Positions 1 to 7,258 of a stretch of DNA of 14,341 nucleotides are shown piece by piece. The position numbers and the translations under genes are program-made. The notes under the pieces are model-generated. The model ran no database searches and was not told the origin of the DNA. It saw only the letters and a program-made list of their open reading frames with translations. The stretch covers positions 1 through 14,341 of the forward strand of contig JAGLQT010000086.1 of the NCBI GenBank assembly GCA_023136715.1. Direction: 5' to 3'. Positions within the stretch are counted from its first letter, which is position 1. Every line of letters starts with the position of its first letter. The stretch is from Gammaproteobacteria bacterium (lineage in GTDB: Bacteria > Pseudomonadota > Gammaproteobacteria > SZUA-229).

Positions 1-5
1 TACAT
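1..5 (-). CDS. rplU: 50S ribosomal protein L21, first codons only (cut by window edge)
   Basis: Only the start codon and two further bases are inside the window. Read on the minus strand they give ATG TA, which fits the Met-Tyr that begins most L21 proteins. A good Shine-Dalgarno GGAG (13-16) stands 7 nt before the ATG, and a strong promoter lies just upstream. Divergent rplU and ispB is a standard gammaproteobacterial arrangement, with rpmA and obgE usually following rplU. The identification rests on this context rather than on coding sequence. Confidence 0.65.
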
Positions 6-41
6 GGGTTTTCTCCAAAATCGTTGACAGAAAGGGCGCAG

Positions 42-70
42 ATTGTACCGATAACATCGCTGCGTGACAA
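42..70 (-). promoter_or_regulatory. Probable sigma-70 promoter of rplU
   Basis: On the minus strand a -35 box TTGTCA (65-70) and a -10 box TACAAT (42-47) are separated by exactly 17 bp. Each differs from consensus at one position. Transcription would start near position 35 and leave a leader of about 30 nt carrying the GGAG ribosome-binding site. This is the best-formed promoter in the window, as expected for a ribosomal protein operon. Confidence 0.7.
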
Positions 71-139
71 GTCCAAGAACGATATTAGTGGGTGTTTTTT
101 GATAAAAATGGGCAGATAAGCCGTTTATGCCACCCAAGC

Positions 140-169
140 TTGACACTATAGCACTCGCCTACATAGGAT
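140..169 (+). promoter_or_regulatory. Probable sigma-70 promoter of ispB
   Basis: A perfect -35 TTGACA (140-145) is followed after 18 bp by TAGGAT (164-169), which matches four of six -10 positions. The predicted start near 176 gives a short leader of about 27 nt before the GTG start of ispB. It does not overlap the divergent rplU promoter at 42-70. Confidence 0.5.
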
Positions 170-202
170 GCGCACTCTTTAAAGTGAATTAATGGTATTT
201 AA

Positions 203-1198
203 GTGTCTGAAAACAAGTCAGATTCCAACTTGATCATCCAGCCGGTGATTGAACTCAGTCGGAATGATATGGAAGCCGTCAATGAGGTGATTCGTGAGCG
301 ATTGAGTTCTGAAGTCGCTTTGGTGAATCAGCTCGGGCACTACATCATCGATTCTGGTGGTAAGCGTCTCAGGCCAATGCTGGCCGTATTGGCGGCTCGT
401 GCTTATGGCTATGAAGGTTCCAAGCATCAACTGCTGGCGGCCATCGTCGAATTTATTCACACTGCGACACTATTGCATGATGATGTCGTTGATGAATCTG
501 ACATGCGCCGTGGCCAGGAAACGGCTAATGCCATGTTTGGTAATGCCGCCAGCGTGCTAGTCGGTGATTTCCTGTATTCAAGAGCCTTTGAAATGATGGT
601 GGATGTAAATAGTATGCGGGTCATGGAAATAATGGCCCAGACCACCAATGTGATTGCCGAAGGTGAGGTCATGCAATTGCTCAACGTGCATGATGCTGAA
701 ACCAGTGAAGCGCGTTATAGAGAAGTGATTCATTGCAAAACCGCCAAATTGTTTGAAGCGGCGACACGCCTGGGTGCGGTACTGTGTGACCGTCCGCAAG
801 CGGAAGAAGATGCTATCGCCAGTTATGGAACACATTTGGGTGCTGCTTTTCAGTTGATTGATGATGTTCTCGATTACAGTTCCAGCAGTGAAGATATGGG
901 CAAGAACGTGGGTGATGATCTGGCCGAAGGCAAGCCTACCTTGCCACTGATTTACGCCATGGATCAGGGTACCGAGGCGCAATCCGCTTTAATACGTAAA
1001 GCCATCGAGCAGGGTGGCTACGATATGATCGATGATGTGCAGGCTATTATTCAGGAAACGGGTGCCCTGGATTACACCCGCACCGTCGCTCAGGAAGAAG
1101 CGGATAAGGCTATCGAGCAACTGGCGCACTTGCCGGAGTCTGAATACAAGCAGGCGCTTGAAATACTGGCGCTATTTTCAGTGCAGCGTAAAGCCTGA
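203..1198 (+). CDS. ispB: Octaprenyl (polyprenyl) diphosphate synthase
   Basis: A trans-polyprenyl diphosphate synthase of 331 aa; E. coli IspB has 323. It adds isopentenyl diphosphate units to farnesyl diphosphate to make the side chain of ubiquinone or menaquinone in the cytoplasm. Visible family motifs are GGKR (52-55), the first aspartate-rich motif DDVVD (93-97), and the second one LIDDVLD with DDVLD at 220-224, followed by GKPTLPL. All catalytic aspartates are present. Start: the GTG at 203 gives an N-terminus that aligns with IspB from about residue 20 onward (DMEAVNEVIRE). No strong Shine-Dalgarno precedes it. The exact chain length of the product (C40 or other) cannot be read from the sequence. 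It is divergent from rplU and is followed by gmk, which has its own promoter. Confidence 0.95.
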   Translation: MSENKSDSNLIIQPVIELSRNDMEAVNEVIRERLSSEVALVNQLGHYIIDSGGKRLRPMLAVLAARAYGYEGSKHQLLAAIVEFIHTATLLHDDVVDESDMRRGQETANAMFGNAASVLVGDFLYSRAFEMMVDVNSMRVMEIMAQTTNVIAEGEVMQLLNVHDAETSEARYREVIHCKTAKLFEAATRLGAVLCDRPQAEEDAIASYGTHLGAAFQLIDDVLDYSSSSEDMGKNVGDDLAEGKPTLPLIYAMDQGTEAQSALIRKAIEQGGYDMIDDVQAIIQETGALDYTRTVAQEEADKAIEQLAHLPESEYKQALEILALFSVQRKA

Positions 1199-1226
1199 TT
1201 TCTTCAGGCTGTCAAACTGCTATAAT
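1199..1226 (+). promoter_or_regulatory. Extended -10 promoter ahead of gmk-rpoZ-spoT
   Basis: A perfect TATAAT (1221-1226) is preceded by TGC, making an extended -10 element. The matching -35 (about 1199-1204, TTTCTT) is poor, as is common with extended -10 promoters. The bases after the -10 (GTGGCG) form a G/C-rich discriminator, the type found in promoters sensitive to ppGpp. Transcription would begin near 1233 and leave a leader of about 127 nt before gmk. Sensitivity to ppGpp is inference. Confidence 0.55.
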
Positions 1227-1359
1227 GTGGCGTTCAGAGTCTGACTTAGCTAGGCAGGTAGCTATGTTCGGGGTAGAGTTGGGTATTTAACATTTCTTCT
1301 CCGGCCAATCACCAGGTAGTCCTTAGGGGTCAACTCAAGATAAAAACAGAGTAAAGGCC

Positions 1360-1983
1360 GTGGCAAAAGGTAATTTATACATCATTTCAGCACCCTCGGG
1401 TGCGGGTAAAAGCAGTCTGGTTTCAGCATTAGTGGCTGACTGGCCGGATATTGAAGTTTCCGTATCACATACCACGCGCGCTATACGCCCGGGTGAAGTC
1501 GATGGTGTGAATTATCATTTTGTCGATGAAGCAGCATTTGTTGAAATGATCGATCAGGGTGTGTTTCTGGAGCATGCCCAGGTGTTTGATAACCGTTACG
1601 GTACATCGCGCCAAAGTATTCAGGAGCAGCTGCTGAAAGGTAAAGATGTCATTCTGGAAATAGACTGGCAGGGTGCTCGTCAGATCAGGCAGCTGGTCAC
1701 AGACTGTAAAACCATATATATTCTGCCGCCCAACGTGGTTGCGCTGAGAGAGCGTTTACAAAATCGCGGACAGGATGATGATGAACTCATCGAACGGCGT
1801 ATGCGTGATGCGGTTAGTGAAATGTCGCATTATGGTGAGTTTGACTATATAGTTATCAATGACGATTTCGAGCAGGCAAAAAATGACTTGTCTGCGATAT
1901 TTATCAGTAATCGGTTGCTGAAAGCGTTTCAGCAGGAACAGCAGACCGAGTTGCTGGCAGAGTTACTGACCACAGAGGTTTAG
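1360..1983 (+). CDS. gmk: Guanylate kinase
   Basis: Cytosolic enzyme that phosphorylates GMP to GDP with ATP. Its 207 aa equal the length of E. coli Gmk, and it aligns from the first residue (MAKGNLYIISAPSGAGKSS). The P-loop SGAGKSS lies at 13-19. The GMP-binding segment follows with SHTTRAIRPGE (from about residue 36) and DGVNYHF. Start: GTG at 1360 with a modest purine stretch AAAGG just upstream; the homologous N-terminus fixes it. It leads a gmk-rpoZ-spoT unit with a 36-bp gap to rpoZ. Gmk consumes GMP and is a known target of (p)ppGpp in some bacteria, so clustering with spoT makes biochemical sense. Confidence 0.96.
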   Translation: MAKGNLYIISAPSGAGKSSLVSALVADWPDIEVSVSHTTRAIRPGEVDGVNYHFVDEAAFVEMIDQGVFLEHAQVFDNRYGTSRQSIQEQLLKGKDVILEIDWQGARQIRQLVTDCKTIYILPPNVVALRERLQNRGQDDDELIERRMRDAVSEMSHYGEFDYIVINDDFEQAKNDLSAIFISNRLLKAFQQEQQTELLAELLTTEV

Positions 1984-2019
1984 TGGTATTTTTAGATAAA
2001 ACTGGAGTATAGAATTATT

Positions 2020-2283
2020 ATGGCACGTTTAACCGTAGAAGATTGTCTGGATTATGTTGATAACCGATTTGAGCTGGTGTTAGTTGCAACGCGTAGGGCG
2101 CGTCAGCTAGCCATGGGCGCAGATCCTTTGGTGCCAGTGGACAATGACAAGCCTACCGTATTGGCTTTGCGTGAAATTGCAGAAAACCTGATCACTGAAG
2201 AAGTGCTGGAAGAGGCAGTTGTGCGACAGGACGACGTTGAAGCATTGATTGAAGGTGACCTGCAGGCTATCGATAAACAGTAG
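2020..2283 (+). CDS. rpoZ: DNA-directed RNA polymerase subunit omega
   Basis: Small RNA polymerase subunit of 87 aa that wraps the C-terminal tail of beta-prime and forms part of ppGpp binding site 1 in proteobacteria. The conserved N-terminal block is clear: MARLTVEDCLD, NRFELVLVATRRARQL, then DPLVPVDNDKPTVLALREI. The acidic C-terminal tail varies, as is usual. A GGAG (2004-2007) stands 12 nt before the ATG, slightly far. The gene lies between gmk and spoT, its normal gammaproteobacterial position, with 17 bp to spoT. Confidence 0.97.
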   Translation: MARLTVEDCLDYVDNRFELVLVATRRARQLAMGADPLVPVDNDKPTVLALREIAENLITEEVLEEAVVRQDDVEALIEGDLQAIDKQ

Positions 2284-2300
2284 CCAATGGTTAAAATATC

Positions 2301-4478
2301 TTGAAGTCAGAACCGGTTGCTAATAACAACGAAATTGCAGAAGGCATTGATAGCCGGTTTCTGATCTCCGACTTATGTGATTTAGTCGGAAGTTATATGG
2401 ACGAGGAACAAGTCCAGGAAGTTTATCAGGCGTACCTGTTTGGTGCGCAAGCTCATGAAGGCCAGGTTCGCCAATCCGGTGAGCCTTACATTTACCACCC
2501 ACTCGCCGTAGCAAGAATTCTTGCGTCCATGCACATGGATGTAAAAAGTATTGTCGCCTGTATTTTGCACGATGTGCTCGAAGATACACCGGCAACACGC
2601 ATCGCTATCGAGGAAAAATTTGGCGAAGATGTTGCGCATCTGGTTGATGGCGTGAGCAAACTCACCCATATTAAATTCAAAAATAAAATTGAGCAGCAAG
2701 CTGAAAACATACAAAAAGTATTGCTGGCAATGGCGCAGGATATTCGCGTTATTTTAATTAAGCTGGCCGATCGTTTGCACAACATGAGAACGCTTGGTGC
2801 TTTGCGTCCTGATAAGCGTCGTCGAATTGCAAAAGAAACACTCGAAATCTATATTCCTATCGCTAATCGTCTGGGTATCTATACCATTCGACATGAGATG
2901 GAAGATCTTGTGCTGAAAGCAAAATACCCATTGCGTTATAAAGTGCTCGAACATGCAGTCAATAAAGCTAGTGGTCATCGCAAGGAAGTTATAAACAAGG
3001 TTGATAAGGCATTGGTGACAAGACTCAATGAAATGGGTCTGGATGCAGAAGTACAAAAGCGTAAAAAACATTTGTTCAGCCTGTATGAAAAAATGCGCGA
3101 TAAACATTTATCGTTCAATAAAGTATTTGATGTTTACGCCATACGTGTGCTTGTTGACTCAGTAGATGAATGCTACCGAGTGCTTGGTGTGGTGCATAAT
3201 TTGTTCAAGCCAATACCTGGCCGTTTTAAAGATTATATCGCCATTCCCAAAAGCAATGGTTACCAATCATTGCATACTGCCTTGTATGGTCCGCATGGAA
3301 TTCCCATGGAAGTACAAATTCGCACTGATGACATGGATGTGTTTGCTGAAAGTGGGATTGCTGCGCATTGGGTATATAAGTCACCGGGTGAATCGGGCAT
3401 GACTGGTGCGCACGCACGTGCACGTGAATGGCTGACGGGTATTTTGGAGATGCAGCAATCAGCAGGTGATTCCCTGGAGTTTCTGGAAAATGTAAAAGTC
3501 GATTTATTCCACGATGAAGTTTATGTTTACACGCCTGATGGTGATATTGTGAAATTGCCGCGTAATGCAACGCCAGTTGATTTTGCTTATATGGTTCATA
3601 CTGATATTGGTAATAGTTGTGTCGCTGCCAAGCTGGATCATAGCTTTTCCCCGCTTAATACACCTTTGTATAGTGGTCAAACTGTAGAGATAATTACATC
3701 GCCAACGGCACGTCCTAATCCAGCCTGGCTGAATTATGTGGTGACAGTCAAGGCGCGGAGTAATATCAGAAGCTACCTTAAAAATATGCAATTAGATGAA
3801 GCTATATCGCAAGGCCGTCGATTACTAGAGCGTTGCTTAAAAGTTTTGGGATTGCGACTGGAAGATGTGTCCGAAGAGTCGATGTCTGGCATATTGGAAG
3901 AATATGGTTTTGAGAAACTTGTTGAGTTGCTGGAAGATATCGGCATGGGAAATCGTTCGGCAAGTCTGGTGGTTAGGCGTTTAGTGCCTGAGCGCGTGGC
4001 ACAAGGTGAGTCGGAAGCTACACGTGAAATGCGATCTCAGTCACCACTGGCTATCGATGGTACCGAAGGTATGGTGGTGACCTATGGTAAGTGTTGCTTT
4101 CCAATACCCGGTGACGACATCATTGGCATATTGAGTAAGGGGCGCGGTATCGTTATTCATCGTGAAGCCTGTAAAAATATTAGTCAGATTCGCGTTGAGG
4201 TTGATAAGTGCATCGATGTGCAATGGTCAGAAGATGCGGAAGGAAGTTTTAGTTGTCGTATTAGACTGGACGTTGCTAATAAGCCTGGTGTGTTGGCGAG
4301 AACTGCCACTATTATTTCAGATGAAGGTGCTGATATCGAAGACGTAGATGTTGAAGACCGTGATGGTTTTACCACAACCATTACTTATCAAATTAATCTA
4401 CAGGGTCGTAATCATCTTGCCGATATTATGCGTCGCTTAAGGAAAGCACCTAATGCAATAAAAATCTGGCGCGTATAA
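2301..4478 (+). CDS. spoT: Bifunctional (p)ppGpp synthetase/hydrolase SpoT
   Basis: Long RelA/SpoT homologue of 725 aa (E. coli SpoT 702) that makes and degrades the stringent-response alarmone. Order of domains: HD hydrolase (about 45-195) with H66, the HDVLED motif (90-95) and D157 in KLADRLHNM; synthetase (about 250-360) with D277, E337 in VEVQIRT and the GYQSLH segment; TGS (about 404-466); helical region; conserved Cys-Cys region (C598, C599, H620, C624); ACT (about 652-725). The charged motif is RFKD (308-311), the RXKD form of bifunctional enzymes rather than the EXDD form of RelA. Both active sites look intact. Start: TTG at 2301 is the only in-frame start giving a complete HD domain with a margin; no good Shine-Dalgarno is seen, and about 20 residues precede the usual SpoT start. 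Last gene of the gmk operon. The ridA, trmH or recG genes often found after spoT are absent. Confidence 0.96.
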   Translation: MKSEPVANNNEIAEGIDSRFLISDLCDLVGSYMDEEQVQEVYQAYLFGAQAHEGQVRQSGEPYIYHPLAVARILASMHMDVKSIVACILHDVLEDTPATRIAIEEKFGEDVAHLVDGVSKLTHIKFKNKIEQQAENIQKVLLAMAQDIRVILIKLADRLHNMRTLGALRPDKRRRIAKETLEIYIPIANRLGIYTIRHEMEDLVLKAKYPLRYKVLEHAVNKASGHRKEVINKVDKALVTRLNEMGLDAEVQKRKKHLFSLYEKMRDKHLSFNKVFDVYAIRVLVDSVDECYRVLGVVHNLFKPIPGRFKDYIAIPKSNGYQSLHTALYGPHGIPMEVQIRTDDMDVFAESGIAAHWVYKSPGESGMTGAHARAREWLTGILEMQQSAGDSLEFLENVKVDLFHDEVYVYTPDGDIVKLPRNATPVDFAYMVHTDIGNSCVAAKLDHSFSPLNTPLYSGQTVEIITSPTARPNPAWLNYVVTVKARSNIRSYLKNMQLDEAISQGRRLLERCLKVLGLRLEDVSEESMSGILEEYGFEKLVELLEDIGMGNRSASLVVRRLVPERVAQGESEATREMRSQSPLAIDGTEGMVVTYGKCCFPIPGDDIIGILSKGRGIVIHREACKNISQIRVEVDKCIDVQWSEDAEGSFSCRIRLDVANKPGVLARTATIISDEGADIEDVDVEDRDGFTTTITYQINLQGRNHLADIMRRLRKAPNAIKIWRV

Positions 4479-4509
4479 AGCTAAGGCGTTGAGATTTCCA
4501 AAGAATCAA

Positions 4510-5091
4510 TCAGCCTGTTTTCTTTACAAACTTGGTTAGTATAACGATTCGCTGGCCTTCTACGCGACCTTCAATATGTTCAGGATTATCCGCAACTAAA
4601 GAAATGCCGCGTACCGCAGTACCACGTTTGGCAGTAAAATTAGCGCCTTTGACATCAAGGTCTTTGATCAGGGTGACTGTATCACCTGCTTCGAGTACCG
4701 CGCCATTACTATCAACATGTTTGATCGAGTCATCATCGCTTATATCTTCACTGAATGCTTTTGCCCAGACTAGTGTTTCATCATCAAGATAAAGCATATC
4801 GAGTAAATCCTGTGGCCAGCCTTCGGCACTTAGGTGAGTAAGCATGCGCCAGGCCATGACCTGTACTGCAGGAGTTTGACTCCACATGCTGTCATTAAGG
4901 CAACGCCAGTGATTAGCGTCCATCTTATCGGGGTTTTCAATTTGCTCACGACAGGTATCGCAAATAAGCATGCACTGGTCTTCGCCAGCATCAGAGTTAG
5001 GTGGAATCTCATAGACTGATAAATTGTCTACTGCACTACACAGTTCACATTTCGATCCACTACGTTGCTGTAATGCTTTTTCAATACTCAT
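4510..5091 (-). CDS. yjdM: PhnA/YjdM-family zinc-ribbon protein
   Basis: A 193-aa cytoplasmic protein of the family named PhnA in E. coli (now YjdM). This is not phosphonoacetate hydrolase, and its biochemical role is not established. The N-terminal zinc ribbon has C15-x2-C18 and C44-x2-C47, with an additional C40. A middle region is rich in Trp and Asp. The C-terminal PhnA domain (about 125-190) has VDSNGAVLEAGDTVTLIKDL, then VKGANFTAKRGT, and ends FVKKTG. No phosphonate (phn) genes are nearby, so the old phosphonate name is probably misleading here. It is convergent with spoT across 31 bp, in which I see no clear terminator hairpin. It is downstream of the lipoprotein gene with a 67-bp gap that holds its own -10-like element. 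Confidence 0.88.
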   Translation of the reverse strand: MSIEKALQQRSGSKCELCSAVDNLSVYEIPPNSDAGEDQCMLICDTCREQIENPDKMDANHWRCLNDSMWSQTPAVQVMAWRMLTHLSAEGWPQDLLDMLYLDDETLVWAKAFSEDISDDDSIKHVDSNGAVLEAGDTVTLIKDLDVKGANFTAKRGTAVRGISLVADNPEHIEGRVEGQRIVILTKFVKKTG

Positions 5092-5118
5092 GGTTCTTAC
5101 TCTTTAAATGGGGCGTGC

Positions 5119-5124
5119 ATTATA
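5119..5124 (-). promoter_or_regulatory. -10 element probably serving the phnA/yjdM gene
   Basis: A perfect TATAAT on the minus strand lies 27 bp before the ATG at 5091. No good -35 is found at 16-18 bp spacing; the nearest, TTACAA at 19 bp, matches three of six positions. Transcription would start near 5112. Support is moderate. Confidence 0.35.
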
Positions 5125-5158
5125 CTGAAGATGGATACTGTCGTTGTAACAGAGAGAG

Positions 5159-5809
5159 CTAAAGCAAGCCTTCTCCGTTTTCACTGGCAGGCGGCTGGGT
5201 TGAGTCATGCTGTTCACGTCGTTGCTTCATCTTTTCAATAGCTTCACGTAATGACTCATTCATTTTATTCATGCCCTTGAGTAGTGACTCACTCATTTCC
5301 CTTGAGCCTTCCTGCACAAATTCGTTGAGCATGTCTGCGCCTTCTTCCAGAGCTTCATCCATGGAATCTAAATTTTTCTGTAATGCTTCGGAAATCTGGT
5401 CATCGTTGAAAGGCTCGGCTTGCTTTTGTGGAGAGGGGGGTTGGCTACGTGAAGCATCGATTTTCCATTGACCATCTTCCATAACCAGTGTGGTTTTAAA
5501 ATCAACGTGCTCAGAGGTCTTGTTCTGATTTGCATTGATAGTTTGGCTAGTGATAGTGGTGTGGACAGTCGCTTTTTCATCGTCCAGTTTGATTATGTCC
5601 AGAGTGACCCTTTTATCATCAGGAAGTGCGAGATAGCTACCGAGACTTGTCTGGCTGTTTTTTGAAACCAGTTGCTTAGCTATTTCGGTGTCACCATTTT
5701 TAAGTGCCTGCCAGTATTTTTCAGCGACCTGTTTTGGGGTGTTGATGGGTTGCTGGCATGCTACCAGTCCTAGGCTTATGAGCGGAATTAAAATAGTTGC
5801 GTTTGTCAT
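5159..5809 (-). CDS. Putative lipoprotein with NTF2-like domain and helical C-terminal region
   Basis: A 216-aa protein I cannot name. A short hydrophobic signal peptide ends in the lipobox LVAC with Cys18 as the likely lipidated residue; unusually it has no Lys or Arg before the hydrophobic stretch. Residues about 24-120 resemble the DUF4878/NTF2-like fold (VAEKYWQALKNGDTEIAKQLV near the start, DGQWKID at the end). After a Pro/Gln linker (122-133), residues 135-200 form a long charged amphipathic helix with repeated Met/Glu/Leu spacing, such as NLDSMDEAL and GMNKMNESLREA. A Pro/Ser-rich tail follows. An in-frame stop two codons upstream fixes the ATG start; no clear Shine-Dalgarno is present. 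It is probably anchored to the inner or outer membrane on the periplasmic side. It is divergent from the hemerythrin-PAS gene. Confidence 0.8.
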   Translation of the reverse strand: MTNATILIPLISLGLVACQQPINTPKQVAEKYWQALKNGDTEIAKQLVSKNSQTSLGSYLALPDDKRVTLDIIKLDDEKATVHTTITSQTINANQNKTSEHVDFKTTLVMEDGQWKIDASRSQPPSPQKQAEPFNDDQISEALQKNLDSMDEALEEGADMLNEFVQEGSREMSESLLKGMNKMNESLREAIEKMKQRREQHDSTQPPASENGEGLL

Positions 5810-5939
5810 GAGTTAATTATCAGGGTTTGTGTTAGACGATGCAATATAAAACAAAGGCTTATCGTCGTCCTGTTTGTTGAGTGCTATAAGTTAAAAATAT
5901 AGCTGCATCAGTTTGTCCGAGTTATCTGGCTAAAGTTCA

Positions 5940-5951
5940 TGAGATATCTCA
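5940..5951. promoter_or_regulatory. Perfect 12-bp palindrome, possible operator
   Basis: TGAGATATCTCA is a perfect palindrome in the 221-bp divergent region between the lipoprotein gene and the hemerythrin-PAS gene, 79 bp before the latter's start. It is followed by TTGACC (5957-5962), which resembles a -35 box but has no good -10 at normal spacing. The rest of this gap also has GCTATA/TATAGC (5883-5888 and 5898-5903) and GACGAT/ATCGTC (5835-5840 and 5861-5866) inverted repeats. Which regulator, if any, binds here cannot be read from the sequence. Confidence 0.35.
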
Positions 5952-5981
5952 AATAATTGACCTATGTTATGGCTGAAATTG

Positions 5982-6011
5982 GGCAGGCTGATATGGTTCC
6001 TGCCGTTTTTT
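5982..6011 (+). terminator. Terminator-like hairpin in the leader of the hemerythrin-PAS gene
   Basis: GGCAGG (5982-5987) and CCTGCC (5999-6004) form a perfect 6-bp stem around an 11-nt loop. One G and then six T residues (6006-6011) follow. This is the layout of an intrinsic terminator, yet it ends only 19 nt before the start codon at 6031. It could attenuate the downstream gene or end a short upstream transcript. Confidence 0.5.
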
Positions 6012-6030
6012 AATATTACAGAGGTTTGTT

Positions 6031-7230
6031 TTGACTGAGCTTACAGAAGAATCCAGGATTGCACTTTTGGCTGAAATCTTACGTGCCCTGTGCGAAGGCG
6101 TTGATGCAAGTGAATTAATTGAGAACTTTATCAATAACTGTGACTCATTGACTCGTGATGAGGTTTCTACTGTATTCATAGGCATGGAAAATGGTGGTTA
6201 TAGCTTCCAGGATAATGCTGCTGTTGTTAATTTTTATCATGAAGTGGTAGAAGACAAAGTTGCTGCAGGTATTATCAAACAATTTGAACCTGGTCATCCA
6301 GTCGCGGTTTATTTAGAAGAAAACAGGTTATTGCAGTCACTGTTTAGAAAGATCAGGCAAATAGATCCTGAGAAGAATGCGGAAGAATTTCAAAATATTT
6401 ATGATCAAATATGCAAAGTCGAATTACATTTTGTTCGAAAAGAAAATCAGTTATTCCCTTGCCTGGAAAAACATGGCTGGGATTCGCCAAGTAAAAATAT
6501 GTGGGCTTTTCATGATGACATAAGAGCTGACATCAAAGATGTTGGTATAGCGATAAAAGGAAGAAATTTTGAGAAGGTGTCAAGAAGGCTTCCATTGCTG
6601 ATTGATGAGCTGGATCGCCTGATCAATGTTGAAGAACAGCGTTTATTGCCTAAAGCGTTAGAATTGTTAGATGAAGATGACTGGAAAGATATGCGTATTG
6701 GTGATGAAGAAATCGGCTGGATGCTGGATGAAGAGCCGGTTGTATATCCAGCGGTTAAACGAGAAGAGTATGTGCATCCATCCAAATTAAAGGAATCGTC
6801 TAAACAGTCAATAGAGACAGAGGGTAAGTATCATTACGATGAAGGATATATGACGCCAGAACAGGTTAATCTTCTGTTTAAGACCATGCCGCTTGATATT
6901 ACCTACGTTGATGAAAATGATCAGGTGGTTTTTTATAATCGTGGTGAGGATCGTTTATTCCCAAGAAGTAAAAATGTTATTGGCCGTGAAGTTCGTTATT
7001 GTCATCCGCCAAAATCAGTAGATTCAGTGCTTAGGATTTTAGAAGAATTCAGAAATGGTACTAAAGATGCTGCTGATTTCAGAATATTTGTAAAAGGCCG
7101 TTTTATTTTAATCCAATATTTTGCGGTTCGAGATAATGACGGAACATATAGAGGTGTGATGGAGATGTCGCAGGATATTACTGATATTAAAACACTTGAT
7201 GGCGAGAAGCGTTTGCTGGAATGGGATTAA
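6031..7230 (+). CDS. DUF438-hemerythrin-PAS sensor-like protein
   Basis: A 399-aa soluble protein with three parts. Residues about 10-85 resemble DUF438. Residues about 88-215 are a hemerythrin-like HHE domain with candidate iron ligands H89 and E96 (GHPVAVYLEEN), H133 and E138 (HFVRKENQLFP), H161 (FHDDIR) and the acidic E201/E202 near EEQRLLPKAL. Residues about 275-390 are a PAS domain with ITYVDENDQVVFYN, the motif CHPPKSV (324-330) and a terminal QDITDIKTLDGEKRLLEW. This combination is widespread in anaerobes and is thought to bind a non-haem di-iron centre; its function is not settled. No kinase, GGDEF or helix-turn-helix output is fused, so any signal must pass to a partner. Start: TTG at 6031, supported by AGAGG (6020-6024) 6 nt upstream. 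A terminator-like hairpin sits in the leader. Confidence 0.88.
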   Translation: MTELTEESRIALLAEILRALCEGVDASELIENFINNCDSLTRDEVSTVFIGMENGGYSFQDNAAVVNFYHEVVEDKVAAGIIKQFEPGHPVAVYLEENRLLQSLFRKIRQIDPEKNAEEFQNIYDQICKVELHFVRKENQLFPCLEKHGWDSPSKNMWAFHDDIRADIKDVGIAIKGRNFEKVSRRLPLLIDELDRLINVEEQRLLPKALELLDEDDWKDMRIGDEEIGWMLDEEPVVYPAVKREEYVHPSKLKESSKQSIETEGKYHYDEGYMTPEQVNLLFKTMPLDITYVDENDQVVFYNRGEDRLFPRSKNVIGREVRYCHPPKSVDSVLRILEEFRNGTKDAADFRIFVKGRFILIQYFAVRDNDGTYRGVMEMSQDITDIKTLDGEKRLLEWD

Positions 7231-7258
7231 TTAGGATCCCATAGTAGCTGTAATTGTA

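Noticed and set aside
578..982. A 134-codon reading frame antisense to ispB.
   Set aside because: It lies wholly within a strong gene, has no recognisable family and no promoter or ribosome site of its own; a shadow frame is the simple explanation.
1233..1359. A possible riboswitch or small RNA in the gmk leader.
   Set aside because: I compared it by eye with purine, ykkC-type and other known motifs and saw no conserved core; only short pairings are present, so it is noted as a finding rather than an RNA gene.
4479..4509. A terminator between convergent spoT and phnA/yjdM genes.
   Set aside because: No stem of useful length or T-tract could be found in the 31 bases.
5970..5984. A sigma-54-like element (TGGC and GC at -24/-12 spacing) before the hemerythrin-PAS gene.
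   Set aside because: The -24 TGGC and the -12 GC are correctly spaced, but the -12 box reads GGGC instead of TTGC, and no sigma-54 activator gene or clear enhancer site is present. The match is too weak to report as a promoter.
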